Shown: positions 8,026 through 15,248 of the stretch, piece after piece
Numbering within the stretch: position 1 is the first letter of the stretch
Layout: each line of letters starts with the position of its first letter
Assembly: GCA_017438975.1 (NCBI GenBank)
Contig: JAFRUH010000001.1
Coordinates: forward strand, 1 to 39,696
Source: Bacteroidales bacterium
GTDB lineage: Bacteria; Bacteroidota; Bacteroidia; Bacteroidales; UBA932
Length of the DNA: 39,696 nt
Direction of reading: 5' to 3'
The notes under the pieces: generated by a model
Database searches by the model: none
Told to the model about the DNA's origin: nothing
Seen by the model: the letters and a program-made list of their open reading frames with translations, nothing else
Made by a program: the position numbers and the translations under genes

Positions 8026-8910
8026 ATGGAACGTATTCAGCGACTGGTCATTGACGCGGGGTTCACGTGCCCGAACCGGGACGGGACCCTCGGGCGGGGC
8101 GGCTGCACCTTCTGCGACAACGCCGCCTTCCATCCCGCATACAGCCATCCGGGGAAGTCCATCCGGGAACAGATCGACGACGGAATCGCCTTCCACCGCG
8201 CCCGGGGCCGGAAGGCGGACGGCTGCCTGGCCTATTTCCAGTCCTTTACGAATACCTATGGACCGGTTTCCAGACTCCGGGAACTCTACGGGGAAGCCCT
8301 CTCCCACCCCGCCGTCAGAGGTCTTGTCATCGGCACCCGCCCCGACTGCGTCGACGAGGAGAAACTGGACCTCATCGCGTCCCTGCCGGGGAAAGTCATT
8401 CTCGAATTCGGCATCGAATCCTGCTATGACCGGACCCTCGAGAGAGTCAACCGGGGCCATACTTTCGAGGACGCCCGGCGGGCGGTCCGGCTCAGCGCGG
8501 AACGGGAAATCGACACCCGGGCGCATTTCATCCTAGGCCTTCCCGGAGAAACGCGGGAGATGCTCCTCGGGGAATGCGGGATGATCAATGAACTTCCCCT
8601 GACCGGAATCAAGCTGCACCAGCTCCAGATCCTGAAAGGGACGCCCATGGCTCTGGAATATGAAAAACATCCGGAAGAATTCCTGCTCCCGGACCTTCCG
8701 GACTATATCGAACTCTTGGCGGATCTTCTCGAACGGCTTCGGCCAGACCTTCGGATCGACCGACTTGCGGCGGCGGTCCCGCCCCGTTTTCTCGCCGTCT
8801 CTCCCTGGTCAGGGGCCCGGCCAGACCGGATCCGGACGCTGCTGGACGCCTGTCTCGCCCGCCGGGGGTCCCGTCAAGGCAGACTCTTTGGAGCAGGGTA
8901 TCCCCTCTGA
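8026..8910 (+). CDS. TIGR01212 (YhcC/YtqA-like) radical SAM protein
   Basis: A 294-residue protein. The start at 8026 follows the promoter box at 8009-8016; an in-frame TTG at 8014 would lie inside that box. The radical SAM cysteines are C15, C27 and C30 in FTCPNRDGTLGRGGCTFCDN, the long-spaced cluster motif typical of TIGR01212 proteins. Other family marks are AYFQSFTNTY, IGTRPDCV, LEFGIESC and HFILGLPGE. The protein should bind a 4Fe-4S cluster and S-adenosylmethionine. Some family members are linked to tRNA modification, but the reaction is not settled to my knowledge. The final codons (from about 8885) lie inside the left arm of the inverted repeat at 8885-9002. Confidence 0.88.
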   Translation: MERIQRLVIDAGFTCPNRDGTLGRGGCTFCDNAAFHPAYSHPGKSIREQIDDGIAFHRARGRKADGCLAYFQSFTNTYGPVSRLRELYGEALSHPAVRGLVIGTRPDCVDEEKLDLIASLPGKVILEFGIESCYDRTLERVNRGHTFEDARRAVRLSAEREIDTRAHFILGLPGETREMLLGECGMINELPLTGIKLHQLQILKGTPMALEYEKHPEEFLLPDLPDYIELLADLLERLRPDLRIDRLAAAVPPRFLAVSPWSGARPDRIRTLLDACLARRGSRQGRLFGAGYPL

Positions 8911-9002
8911 AACCTATGCCACCCTCGGCACTATAAGAGGGAGGGGCCCTAAGGGAGGGGTCGCAAAGCGACGGTTTCAGAGGGGATACCCTGCTCCGAA
9001 GA
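8885..9002. repeat. Long inverted repeat spanning the 3' ends of two convergent genes
   Basis: Bases 8890-8914 and 8973-8997 are perfect reverse complements (25 bp). The match extends outward to 8885 and 9002, where the only break is T8889 against G8998, a G-U pair in RNA. This makes a 30-bp stem around a 58-nt GC-rich loop. The loop holds further purine-rich repeats (GAGGGAGGGG and AAGGGAGGGG). Both stop codons lie inside the element: TGA at 8908-8910 for the radical SAM gene and the stop at 8949-8951 for the phosphohexomutase. It may act as a two-way terminator, but its length and sequence look more like an inserted palindromic repeat. Confidence 0.85.
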
Positions 9003-10412
9003 AAGGAGCGCGGGGCCGGCCGAGAGCAGCCGCTGCACTTCGGCGTCATCCTGCCCTTCCGCATAATAGCGAACAATGCTCTCGGTCTCGGAAGCCCGGA
9101 TCAGCAGCCAGCGGCAGTCGCCCTCCAGGATATACTTGATCCCGTTGACAATGCCGCGGGAAGAGAGGAACGTCTGTTCCGAGACCACCGGAAATCCCGC
9201 CACGGAAGAAAGGGCTGCGGCATGGAGACGGGGCAGCAGGGCGGTCCTGTCCGGACGGTCGCAAACGACATCGGTGCGCGCGTAATGCGGTTTTCCCAGC
9301 ACCTTTTCCCGTTCTTCCACATAGGCCGACAGGGTGCTGAAACCGGACTCGGACAGCATCTCAAGGAACAGCAGGCCCGAGAAAATACCGTCCCGCTCCG
9401 GCAGATGGATCGCATAGCCGAATCCGCCGCTCTCCTCACCACCGAAGCAGACCGTCTCCCGCACCATAATATCGGTAATGTACTTGAACCCGACCTGGAC
9501 ATCGTAAACCGGCGTTTCCGGAGAAAGGAAATGCTTCCGCAGCAGACCGGTCACGGAGGAGGTATGCACGATGGCCCCGGGTAGGCGCCGGACCCGCTTG
9601 AGATAATCCACCAGCAGAAGGATGGTCGTCTGGGCAGAAAGGAAAGGTCCCGTTTCCAGGCAGACGCCCAGCCGGTCGGCGTCGCCGTCCGTAGCAAGGC
9701 CGATCGAATAGACCCCGGGAGCGGAGGCGAGCGCCTCTCCGAGGGGAGAGAGATTGGACGCTATCGGCTCCGGCAGCCGTCCAGAGAAATCCTCCGACGG
9801 AGAGCCGTAAACCGTATCGGCGGGGCAGCCGTTCTTTTCCAGGATCTCTTGTAGCAGCGTGCCGCCGGCCCCGCCCATCGAATCGACGAGGGGACGGACC
9901 CCCGCCTTGCGGATTGCGGCAAAATCGATTCGGGATTCCACGTGGGCGACATAGGCGGGAAGGAGATTAACCGTCTTGGGGGATTCCGGCGAAAGGACCG
10001 GTTCCGTACGGTACAGGAGCGCTTCCACCGCCTTCGTCTGGTCCAGGGAGAAAGGTCCTCCATACGCAGCCTTGAACTTGATGCCGTTGTAGCGGGGAGG
10101 GTTGTGCGAAGCCGTGACCATCACGCCGGCAAAGCAATGCCGGTCCGTCACCGTAAAGGACAGCACCGGCGTCGGCACGATCCGGTCCGAGAGCAGGACT
10201 TCGATCCCGTTCCCGGCGAGGACGCGGGCGAAGACGGCGGCAAACTCTCCCGAACAGCGGCGCGAATCATATCCGACCGCAACGGAGGGGGACTCTCCCC
10301 CTTCCTGCAGGACATATTCCGCAAAGGCCTGGGCGACAACCGCAACCGATGTGGTATTGATCTCCTTGTCCAGCAAGGCTCTCCAGCCATCCGTCCCGAA
10401 AAAGATGTTCAT
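8949..10412 (-). CDS. Phosphohexomutase (phosphoglucomutase/phosphomannomutase family)
   Basis: A 487-residue protein starting at the ATG at 10410-10412, which overlaps the nanE stop as ATGA. It has the alpha-D-phosphohexomutase motifs: N-terminal FFGTDGWRA, active serine loop MVTASHNPP (S102 carries the phosphate), metal loop DGDADR (242-247), and sugar-binding loop CFGGEESGGFGYA. The family interconverts hexose-1- and hexose-6-phosphates, or the amino-sugar forms; the exact sugar cannot be told. It is the last gene of a seven-gene operon and follows an antiporter and NanE, so it probably routes imported or salvaged sugar phosphates. About the last 18 residues (SSEQGIPSETVALRPLP) are encoded by the inverted repeat and probably are not part of the fold. 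Confidence 0.9.
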   Translation of the reverse strand: MNIFFGTDGWRALLDKEINTTSVAVVAQAFAEYVLQEGGESPSVAVGYDSRRCSGEFAAVFARVLAGNGIEVLLSDRIVPTPVLSFTVTDRHCFAGVMVTASHNPPRYNGIKFKAAYGGPFSLDQTKAVEALLYRTEPVLSPESPKTVNLLPAYVAHVESRIDFAAIRKAGVRPLVDSMGGAGGTLLQEILEKNGCPADTVYGSPSEDFSGRLPEPIASNLSPLGEALASAPGVYSIGLATDGDADRLGVCLETGPFLSAQTTILLLVDYLKRVRRLPGAIVHTSSVTGLLRKHFLSPETPVYDVQVGFKYITDIMVRETVCFGGEESGGFGYAIHLPERDGIFSGLLFLEMLSESGFSTLSAYVEEREKVLGKPHYARTDVVCDRPDRTALLPRLHAAALSSVAGFPVVSEQTFLSSRGIVNGIKYILEGDCRWLLIRASETESIVRYYAEGQDDAEVQRLLSAGPALLSSEQGIPSETVALRPLP

Positions 10413-11107
10413 TGCTCCAAGGCTTTTACAAACCAACTTGTGACAACCTGCGGCCGGGTGATGGCGGAACCGACCACCACGGCGTAAGCGCCGTTCCGAA
10501 CGGCCCCGGCAGCCTCGGCGGGCGTGTTGTACCGTCCTTCCGCGAAAACGGGGCAGTCCAGGGTCCGGACACATTCCCGAAGAAGTTCCAACGAAGGGCC
10601 CTCCGAGGCTTCGGAAAGGGTTTCGGGCGTATAACCAGCCAGCGTCGTGGAAACGCAGTCCGCTCCGGCGGCCCGGCAGAGGACCGCCTCCTCCAGCGTG
10701 GAAATGTCGGCCATCAGCAGCTGGTCCGGGTGCCGTTTCCGGATCCGGGCGATATACTCCGGACCCGTCAGGGCACCTTCCCGGAACCGGAGCGTCCCGT
10801 CCACCGCAACGACATGGACCCCCAGCGAGACCAGGGCGTCCACGTCGTCTATCGTACCTGTGATGCAGACCGTCCCGTCCGGGAAAGAGGATTTGGTCAG
10901 GGCGATGACGGGAAGATCCACGGCCGACAGGACGGCACGGGCCTTTTCAATCCCGCAGGTACGGATGCCCGCGGCCCCGCCCATCACGGCACAACGGGCG
11001 AAATCGGCCACCCGCTCGGGCGAATCGAAGGGAGAAGGGGGTTCGGCCTGGCAGGACACGACCAGGCGCCCTTTCAAAGACTGGAAAATGTTATCTGAAC
11101 GTGTCAT
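10409..11107 (-). CDS. nanE: N-acetylmannosamine-6-phosphate 2-epimerase
   Basis: A 232-residue single TIM barrel. It has the NanE pattern throughout: an N-terminal LVVSCQAEPPSP, GGAAGIRTCG, HVVAVDGTLRFREG, LLMADISTLEEA, GADCVSTTLAGYTPE and CPVFAEGRYNTPAEA near the C-terminus. It should convert ManNAc-6-P to GlcNAc-6-P in the cytoplasm, a late step of sialic acid and ManNAc use. Both ends overlap neighbours as ATGA (11104-11107 and 10409-10412), which suggests translational coupling. No sialic acid lyase or ManNAc kinase is seen nearby, so phosphorylated substrate may come from the antiporter upstream. Confidence 0.9.
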   Translation of the reverse strand: MTRSDNIFQSLKGRLVVSCQAEPPSPFDSPERVADFARCAVMGGAAGIRTCGIEKARAVLSAVDLPVIALTKSSFPDGTVCITGTIDDVDALVSLGVHVVAVDGTLRFREGALTGPEYIARIRKRHPDQLLMADISTLEEAVLCRAAGADCVSTTLAGYTPETLSEASEGPSLELLRECVRTLDCPVFAEGRYNTPAEAAGAVRNGAYAVVVGSAITRPQVVTSWFVKALEQ

Positions 11108-12375
11108 ATGGACCCGACGGTTTGTTTTTTACAGTAACTGCGAAACAGGATGACGAGCAGCAAGGCCAGGGAACAGCAGGCCGCCACGACCCAGAAAATC
11201 CGGATGGCGGAGAAATCATAGACCGCCGCCCCTTCCACCAGTTGCTTCTTCCCTTCGATGAAATAGCCGCTCAGCACATCCTGGATACCTGCGGCGGCAT
11301 AGCTGGCGATTCCGATGACCCCCGCGGCCGCGCCCACCGCCTCGGCAGGGGCCAGGTCCACAGCCATCAGGCCTCCCAGGAAACAGATCAGCACGCCGAT
11401 CGACAGGCCGAACAGGACCATCGCCGCGATATCCACCCAATAATTGCCCTTGGGGACAAAGAGGAACATCAGCAGGGAAACCAGGTTCATGGCCGAAGCG
11501 ATGACGGCCGGACGGTTCCGGTCCCCGTGGAACAACTTGTCGGAAATCAGGCCAGACAGGACCGTGCCGACGATACCGCAGACGGAACTGACGGCGATCA
11601 GGGACGATGCCTGTACGACGGTATACCCCTTCTCGGCCTCGAAATAGAAGATTCCCCAGCTGTTGACCGCATAACGCGCGACATACATGAAAGCAGACGC
11701 CAGTGCCAGCACCCAGATCATCGGCATCTTCAGCACCGTCAGCTGGTGGCGGCTGATATCTTTCTGCCTCTGGAGACCGGTCAGCTGCGGCTCGGCGCCC
11801 GGCGGATAGGGTTTCAAAAGGAGAACAATCAGCCCTACGCCCAGCAGGCCCAGGGCCGAGGCCGACAGGAAACCCGCCTGCCACCCGTACGCTCCGACCA
11901 TGACGGCCGTAAAGATGAACGTCACGGCCTCGCCGATGTTGTGGCTGGCGCTCCAGAAACCGTAGACCGTGCCCATTCCCCCGCCGCCGAACCAGCGTTT
12001 CAGCGCGATGACGCTGCTCGGAGCCCCGGCCGACTGGAACCAGCCGTTCAGGGCCCAAAGGCCCACGAAGAGCCAGAACGGGGCCTTGAGTCCCAAGGCG
12101 AAATTAACCAGCGCGCACACAAGCAGCGAACCTCCCATGAACCAGCGGATATTGACCCGGTCGGCGAGGAATCCATTGACGAACTTGCCGATGGCATAGG
12201 AAAAGAACAGGGCGGATCCAATGATCCCGAGCTGGGACTCCGTCAGAAAGCCGTCATCCACGATCGCCTTCTTGAGCACGTTGAGGCTCAGCCGGCAGAC
12301 ATAAAAGAGCCCGTATCCGAGGGTAACGGCCCAAAAAACACCGGCACGGGGCGATTTCGAGAATATTTCTTTCAT
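11104..12375 (-). CDS. MFS transporter of the organophosphate:phosphate antiporter type (GlpT/UhpT-like)
   Basis: A 423-residue inner-membrane protein with about twelve hydrophobic segments. The N-terminus (FWAVTLGYGLFYVCRLSLNV, then LTESQLGIIGSALFFSYAIGK) matches the OPA subfamily that includes GlpT and UhpT, which swap sugar phosphates or glycerol-3-phosphate for inorganic phosphate. The conserved first-half segment NGFLADRVNIRWFMGG and the FGGGGMGTVYGFWSASHNIG loop fit the same group. Its place directly before nanE and a phosphohexomutase suggests uptake of a hexose- or N-acetylhexosamine-phosphate. The stop overlaps the nanE start as ATGA. The upstream DUF2490 gene ends 6 bp away. Confidence 0.85.
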   Translation of the reverse strand: MKEIFSKSPRAGVFWAVTLGYGLFYVCRLSLNVLKKAIVDDGFLTESQLGIIGSALFFSYAIGKFVNGFLADRVNIRWFMGGSLLVCALVNFALGLKAPFWLFVGLWALNGWFQSAGAPSSVIALKRWFGGGGMGTVYGFWSASHNIGEAVTFIFTAVMVGAYGWQAGFLSASALGLLGVGLIVLLLKPYPPGAEPQLTGLQRQKDISRHQLTVLKMPMIWVLALASAFMYVARYAVNSWGIFYFEAEKGYTVVQASSLIAVSSVCGIVGTVLSGLISDKLFHGDRNRPAVIASAMNLVSLLMFLFVPKGNYWVDIAAMVLFGLSIGVLICFLGGLMAVDLAPAEAVGAAAGVIGIASYAAAGIQDVLSGYFIEGKKQLVEGAAVYDFSAIRIFWVVAACCSLALLLVILFRSYCKKQTVGSI

Positions 12376-12381
12376 TCCGTT

Positions 12382-13179
12382 CTAGAATGAGAACTTGTAA
12401 GTGACACCGATTGTCGTATTGAATCCTTTCTCCCAGGTCAGAGACTTGAGTTTCGTCCCTTCCTTGTTCGTATCGACCTCCTTCTCCTTACACCAGTCCC
12501 CGAAGAGGAAGAAGTCCAGGGTGTGCTGCAGGGAAAGGCTCCATTCCAGGCCGAGCGCGCTCCGGACCCGGTTCAGGTAGATGTCATTGTACCCCAGGAA
12601 CTGGTAGTCCGAATAGGTTTCCGTAGAAAGGGAATATGTAGCAGAGCAGCGGGGGTCGTTCAGGACGTTCCGGACCTCCACGAAAGCGTAGGGTTCGATT
12701 GCGCTGAAGCCACGGTAGGAGGCTTTCAGCCGGGAGCGCAGGGCAACCTGGTTCCGCACCGTCTGGTAGGGGTTCAGGGAACCGGTCTTGTTCGTGACCT
12801 GGACCCGTTCCCGAAGCGAGAACCGCCAGAATCCGGTCTTGAGGGAGCCCGTCAGGTCCATGTTCATCCGGTGGCGCGGGACCCATTCCCCGGTGCCGTT
12901 CACCTGGTTGAAGAAGGTATAGCTGACCCCGGTCTTGAGATACGAGTTGATCTTATAGCTCATTCCGAGCGAGCCGGAATAACGCTTGAAAGTCCCGAAA
13001 TTGTCATACGCACGGACTTCCCCTTCGGCGAAGACATGGAGTCCCTTGGCCAGTTTCCGGTCGATCTCGACGCTGAAACGGCCGCGGATGTCGTTCCCGA
13101 CGTCCACCGTCTCCTGCTGCGCTCTTGAAACCGAAGGGACGAGCATCAGCGCCGCGATAAGGATATGGATTCTTTTCAT
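12382..13179 (-). CDS. DUF2490-family outer-membrane beta-barrel-like protein
   Basis: A 265-residue protein. The ATG at 13177-13179 is chosen; the in-frame upstream start at 13194 is TTG. A cleavable signal peptide (ending SVSRAQQ) is followed by alternating beta strands such as SGSLGMSYKINSYLKTGVSY and a C-terminal strand ending in YKFSF, an aromatic ending typical of outer-membrane beta barrels. The pattern of amphipathic strands and turns fits DUF2490, a family of small predicted barrels with no known activity. It follows the DUF4956 gene by 4 bp and precedes the antiporter by 6 bp, so it might provide an outer-membrane part for this operon. Confidence 0.75.
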   Translation of the reverse strand: MKRIHILIAALMLVPSVSRAQQETVDVGNDIRGRFSVEIDRKLAKGLHVFAEGEVRAYDNFGTFKRYSGSLGMSYKINSYLKTGVSYTFFNQVNGTGEWVPRHRMNMDLTGSLKTGFWRFSLRERVQVTNKTGSLNPYQTVRNQVALRSRLKASYRGFSAIEPYAFVEVRNVLNDPRCSATYSLSTETYSDYQFLGYNDIYLNRVRSALGLEWSLSLQHTLDFFLFGDWCKEKEVDTNKEGTKLKSLTWEKGFNTTIGVTYKFSF

Positions 13180-13183
13180 AAAG

Positions 13184-14005
13184 CTACTGTTCAATGAATT
13201 CGTTGGCCTTGGTCAACTGGTCGATCGTCGCGTTCTCTCCTTTTTCCAGCGTATAATAGACCTTGATATAGGCAGCATCCCGAAGGAAGTCCACATGGCC
13301 GATCTCCAGGTTGTCGATCTGTACGCCGACCCGCTTTTCCAGGTCGGCTACCAATTCCGCCCGCCGTTCCGGAACGATCAGCTCGATCCGGTCATAGAGG
13401 ATGAGTTTCGCGGAAGTATGCTTGAGAAGACGCTCGTCTTCCAGGATCCAGATCAGGCAGACGACCAGCAGGTTGGACAGGACGAGGACTGCGATGTTTC
13501 CGGCCGGAAGGACATAGTGGGGGTTGTCCGTCACGCTGCCCGCAAGGCGGTAGACCGGAGCCAGGCCGTTCATCGCGGCGAGGGCGATGATCACGAACAA
13601 ATAAGTCATCTCCCGGATCGGCACCGTTTCCGTCCGGTAGCGGATGACCCCGAAAATCGCGAAAAGACCGAGGGTCAGACCCACTCCGATTTCGACGTTG
13701 CCCATGATGTACAGGAGCATCAGCATCGCGGTGGAAAAGACCATAAACGTGAAATAATAGTCCCGGCGGCGGCTCTTCCGGTAATAGAAGAACTGCACGA
13801 GGATCCAGCAGACCAGAAGGTTGATCCCGAAACGGATCGCCAGCTCCGTGATGCTCTGGGTCGTCGTCATGGCCGCTTCCGCGATCTCGCTGACATCGAT
13901 GACGGCTTCGTCATCGAGATCGTACTCGCCCAGCGAGGACAGGTCCGCCTGCAGCGGCTGGAACGCCAGAAGGCCGGAAAGGAAAAGGGTAAGGATCTTT
14001 ATCAT
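13184..14005 (-). CDS. DUF4956 membrane protein
   Basis: A 273-residue protein starting at the ATG at 14003-14005, overlapping the stop of the polyphosphate polymerase gene as ATGA. A signal-like segment (residues 1-20) is followed by a short acidic stretch. Four hydrophobic segments span about residues 57-175 (for example LAIRFGINLLVCWILVQFFY and VEIGVGLTLGLFAIFGVIRY). The C-terminal 90 residues form a soluble, ACT-like alpha/beta domain (LILYDRIELIVPERRAELVA). The mark of the family is the FGVIRYRTETVPIREMTYLF segment. DUF4956 genes are, from memory, repeatedly found beside VTC-type polyphosphate polymerases; its role is unknown and may be channel- or sensor-like. Confidence 0.82.
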   Translation of the reverse strand: MIKILTLFLSGLLAFQPLQADLSSLGEYDLDDEAVIDVSEIAEAAMTTTQSITELAIRFGINLLVCWILVQFFYYRKSRRRDYYFTFMVFSTAMLMLLYIMGNVEIGVGLTLGLFAIFGVIRYRTETVPIREMTYLFVIIALAAMNGLAPVYRLAGSVTDNPHYVLPAGNIAVLVLSNLLVVCLIWILEDERLLKHTSAKLILYDRIELIVPERRAELVADLEKRVGVQIDNLEIGHVDFLRDAAYIKVYYTLEKGENATIDQLTKANEFIEQ

Positions 14006-14796
14006 GATGTCGTGATTTTAGTATGGATGATTCTCCGGATCGCCCGGACCTTGACTTTGAAACGGTTGGATTTGGCATCGGGATCGGTCAGGGTCGTTCC
14101 GATGCAGTATTTGCTGATCCGGACCGGTTTGACCCGAAGGGACAGGAGGATGCGTTTCATATCGCTCTCCCCTCTGCCATCCTGCTTGAGTTCGATGATG
14201 ACCCCGTCCCCGAGATCCGCCGTCTTCCCCGTCCGGAGGTTCCGGAAGCGAAGGTTCATGTCGATGGTCAGGCGCTCGGTCAAGGCGGCGTTGACGAGGG
14301 TAATCCGGTCAAAAGTGGTTTCCAGGGCCGGGAAAATTCCCTCTGCTGTATAAGAGGAATGGCCCTCCAGATAGTCCACGGCCTCTTTTTCGCCCCGGAA
14401 ATCCCAAAAGAGTTCCGGAGCGATCCGGGTCCGTTTTTTCCGGGTGCGGCCTTTGTTGTTCTTCCGCTTGACCTCCAGGAAAGTCGCTCCCGATGAGAGG
14501 TAGACCCGGGTCCGGATCTTTTCCCGGACAAGTCGCCGGTTATGGTGGTCCAGGTACATTTTCAGGTCTGCGGTATCATAGTAGAGCGAGTTGTACGGCG
14601 AGAGTTTGACCCCGTCGGCCAGCAGGGCCCTGTAACCGCACCGGAAGGCATCGGAGAGAATCCGCGCGAGCGTTTTCTCCTCCGTCATGAACTTCGTATC
14701 GATCCGGTTCATCAGACGGATGGAGTCCATTTCCCCGAGCGAGATCGGAGGGAGGGCTTCCAGCCTTCCGGCTATGGGTCCGGGACACTCAGGCAT
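14002..14796 (-). CDS. VTC-domain polyphosphate polymerase
   Basis: A 264-residue protein from the ATG at 14794-14796; an in-frame TTG at 14814 would add six residues. The whole protein is one VTC domain (tunnel fold related to triphosphate tunnel enzymes). Basic and acidic tunnel residues appear in the expected order: MNRIDTKFM, YYDTADLKMY, REKIRTRVYL, ATFLEVKRKNNKGRTRKKR, LTIDMNLRFRN and GVIIELKQDG. In yeast Vtc4 such residues bind ATP and the growing polyphosphate chain. It lacks SPX and membrane domains, so the adjacent DUF4956 protein may tie it to the membrane. It overlaps the upstream gene by 8 bp and the downstream gene as ATGA. Confidence 0.88.
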   Translation of the reverse strand: MPECPGPIAGRLEALPPISLGEMDSIRLMNRIDTKFMTEEKTLARILSDAFRCGYRALLADGVKLSPYNSLYYDTADLKMYLDHHNRRLVREKIRTRVYLSSGATFLEVKRKNNKGRTRKKRTRIAPELFWDFRGEKEAVDYLEGHSSYTAEGIFPALETTFDRITLVNAALTERLTIDMNLRFRNLRTGKTADLGDGVIIELKQDGRGESDMKRILLSLRVKPVRISKYCIGTTLTDPDAKSNRFKVKVRAIRRIIHTKITTS

Positions 14797-15196
14797 CTTC
14801 GGTCTTATATTCAAATATCTTCACAGTCAGGAGCTTACCCTTCGGATTGTAGGTATACTGGGTCTTTTTGCGCCCGAATTCGTTGTACTCGAATTTTTTG
14901 TAGTTGACAAGCTTGTTATTCTCATCGTACAACATTTCCTTCGAGACTTTCCCGTTCGCCCCGTACTCGAAACGCTTGCGCCATTTCTGCTTCCTGGAGC
15001 CATATTCGATTTCTTCCAGTTTCTGTCCTTCCGAATTGAAGGTGGTCACATGGTCCAGAACCTTGGCGTTGGTCCTCACGTCCGTATTCCACTCCTTGAT
15101 CACCAGGTTCTTCTTGTCGATCTTCGGAGTCTCCTGGGCCCGCAAAGCGGGAACAAGGAGGAGCAATGACGCTGCAAATATCAGTATCCGTTTCAT
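14789..15196 (-). CDS. Small secreted repeat protein, first gene of the polyphosphate operon
   Basis: A 135-residue protein from the ATG at 15194-15196. It has a signal peptide ending in ALRAQE and a mature part of about four charged beta-hairpin repeats (patterns like KRFEYGANGKVSKE and KKFEYNEFGRKKTQ), similar to YD or MORN-type repeats. No catalytic motif is seen. Promoter elements at 15216-15247 give a leader of about 13 nt. It overlaps the VTC gene by 8 bp, so it belongs to that operon. A role in binding phosphate-rich polymer or wall material is only a guess. The fold family is not certain. Confidence 0.72.
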   Translation of the reverse strand: MKRILIFAASLLLLVPALRAQETPKIDKKNLVIKEWNTDVRTNAKVLDHVTTFNSEGQKLEEIEYGSRKQKWRKRFEYGANGKVSKEMLYDENNKLVNYKKFEYNEFGRKKTQYTYNPKGKLLTVKIFEYKTEDA

Positions 15197-15215
15197 TTGT
15201 TTCAAATCTAATGTG

Positions 15216-15247
15216 GAAAGATACGAATAATTCTGAATTCATCCAAA
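15216..15247 (-). promoter_or_regulatory. Promoter of the seven-gene polyphosphate/sugar-phosphate operon
   Basis: On the minus strand TTTG at 15244-15247 and TATCTTTC at 15216-15223 are separated by 20 bp, the standard Bacteroidota -33/-7 arrangement. The promoter lies in the 52-bp gap just past the stop (15249) of the surface lipoprotein. Transcription should start near 15209. It lets the operon be expressed apart from the lipoprotein gene, though readthrough is possible because no terminator is seen between them. Confidence 0.72.
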
Positions 15248-15248
15248 A

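Noticed and set aside
8885-9002. Third copy of the 107-nt RAYT-linked element
   Set aside because: It lacks the TTTACTCATTATCAA box and the GTGC/GCAC ends, has a different length, and shares only a 10-base GAGGGGCCCT stretch.
10413-10574. N-terminal extension of the phosphohexomutase to 10574
   Set aside because: The extension lies within nanE and has no domain features; the family's FGTDGWR motif starts right after the ATG at 10412, which overlaps the nanE stop as ATGA.
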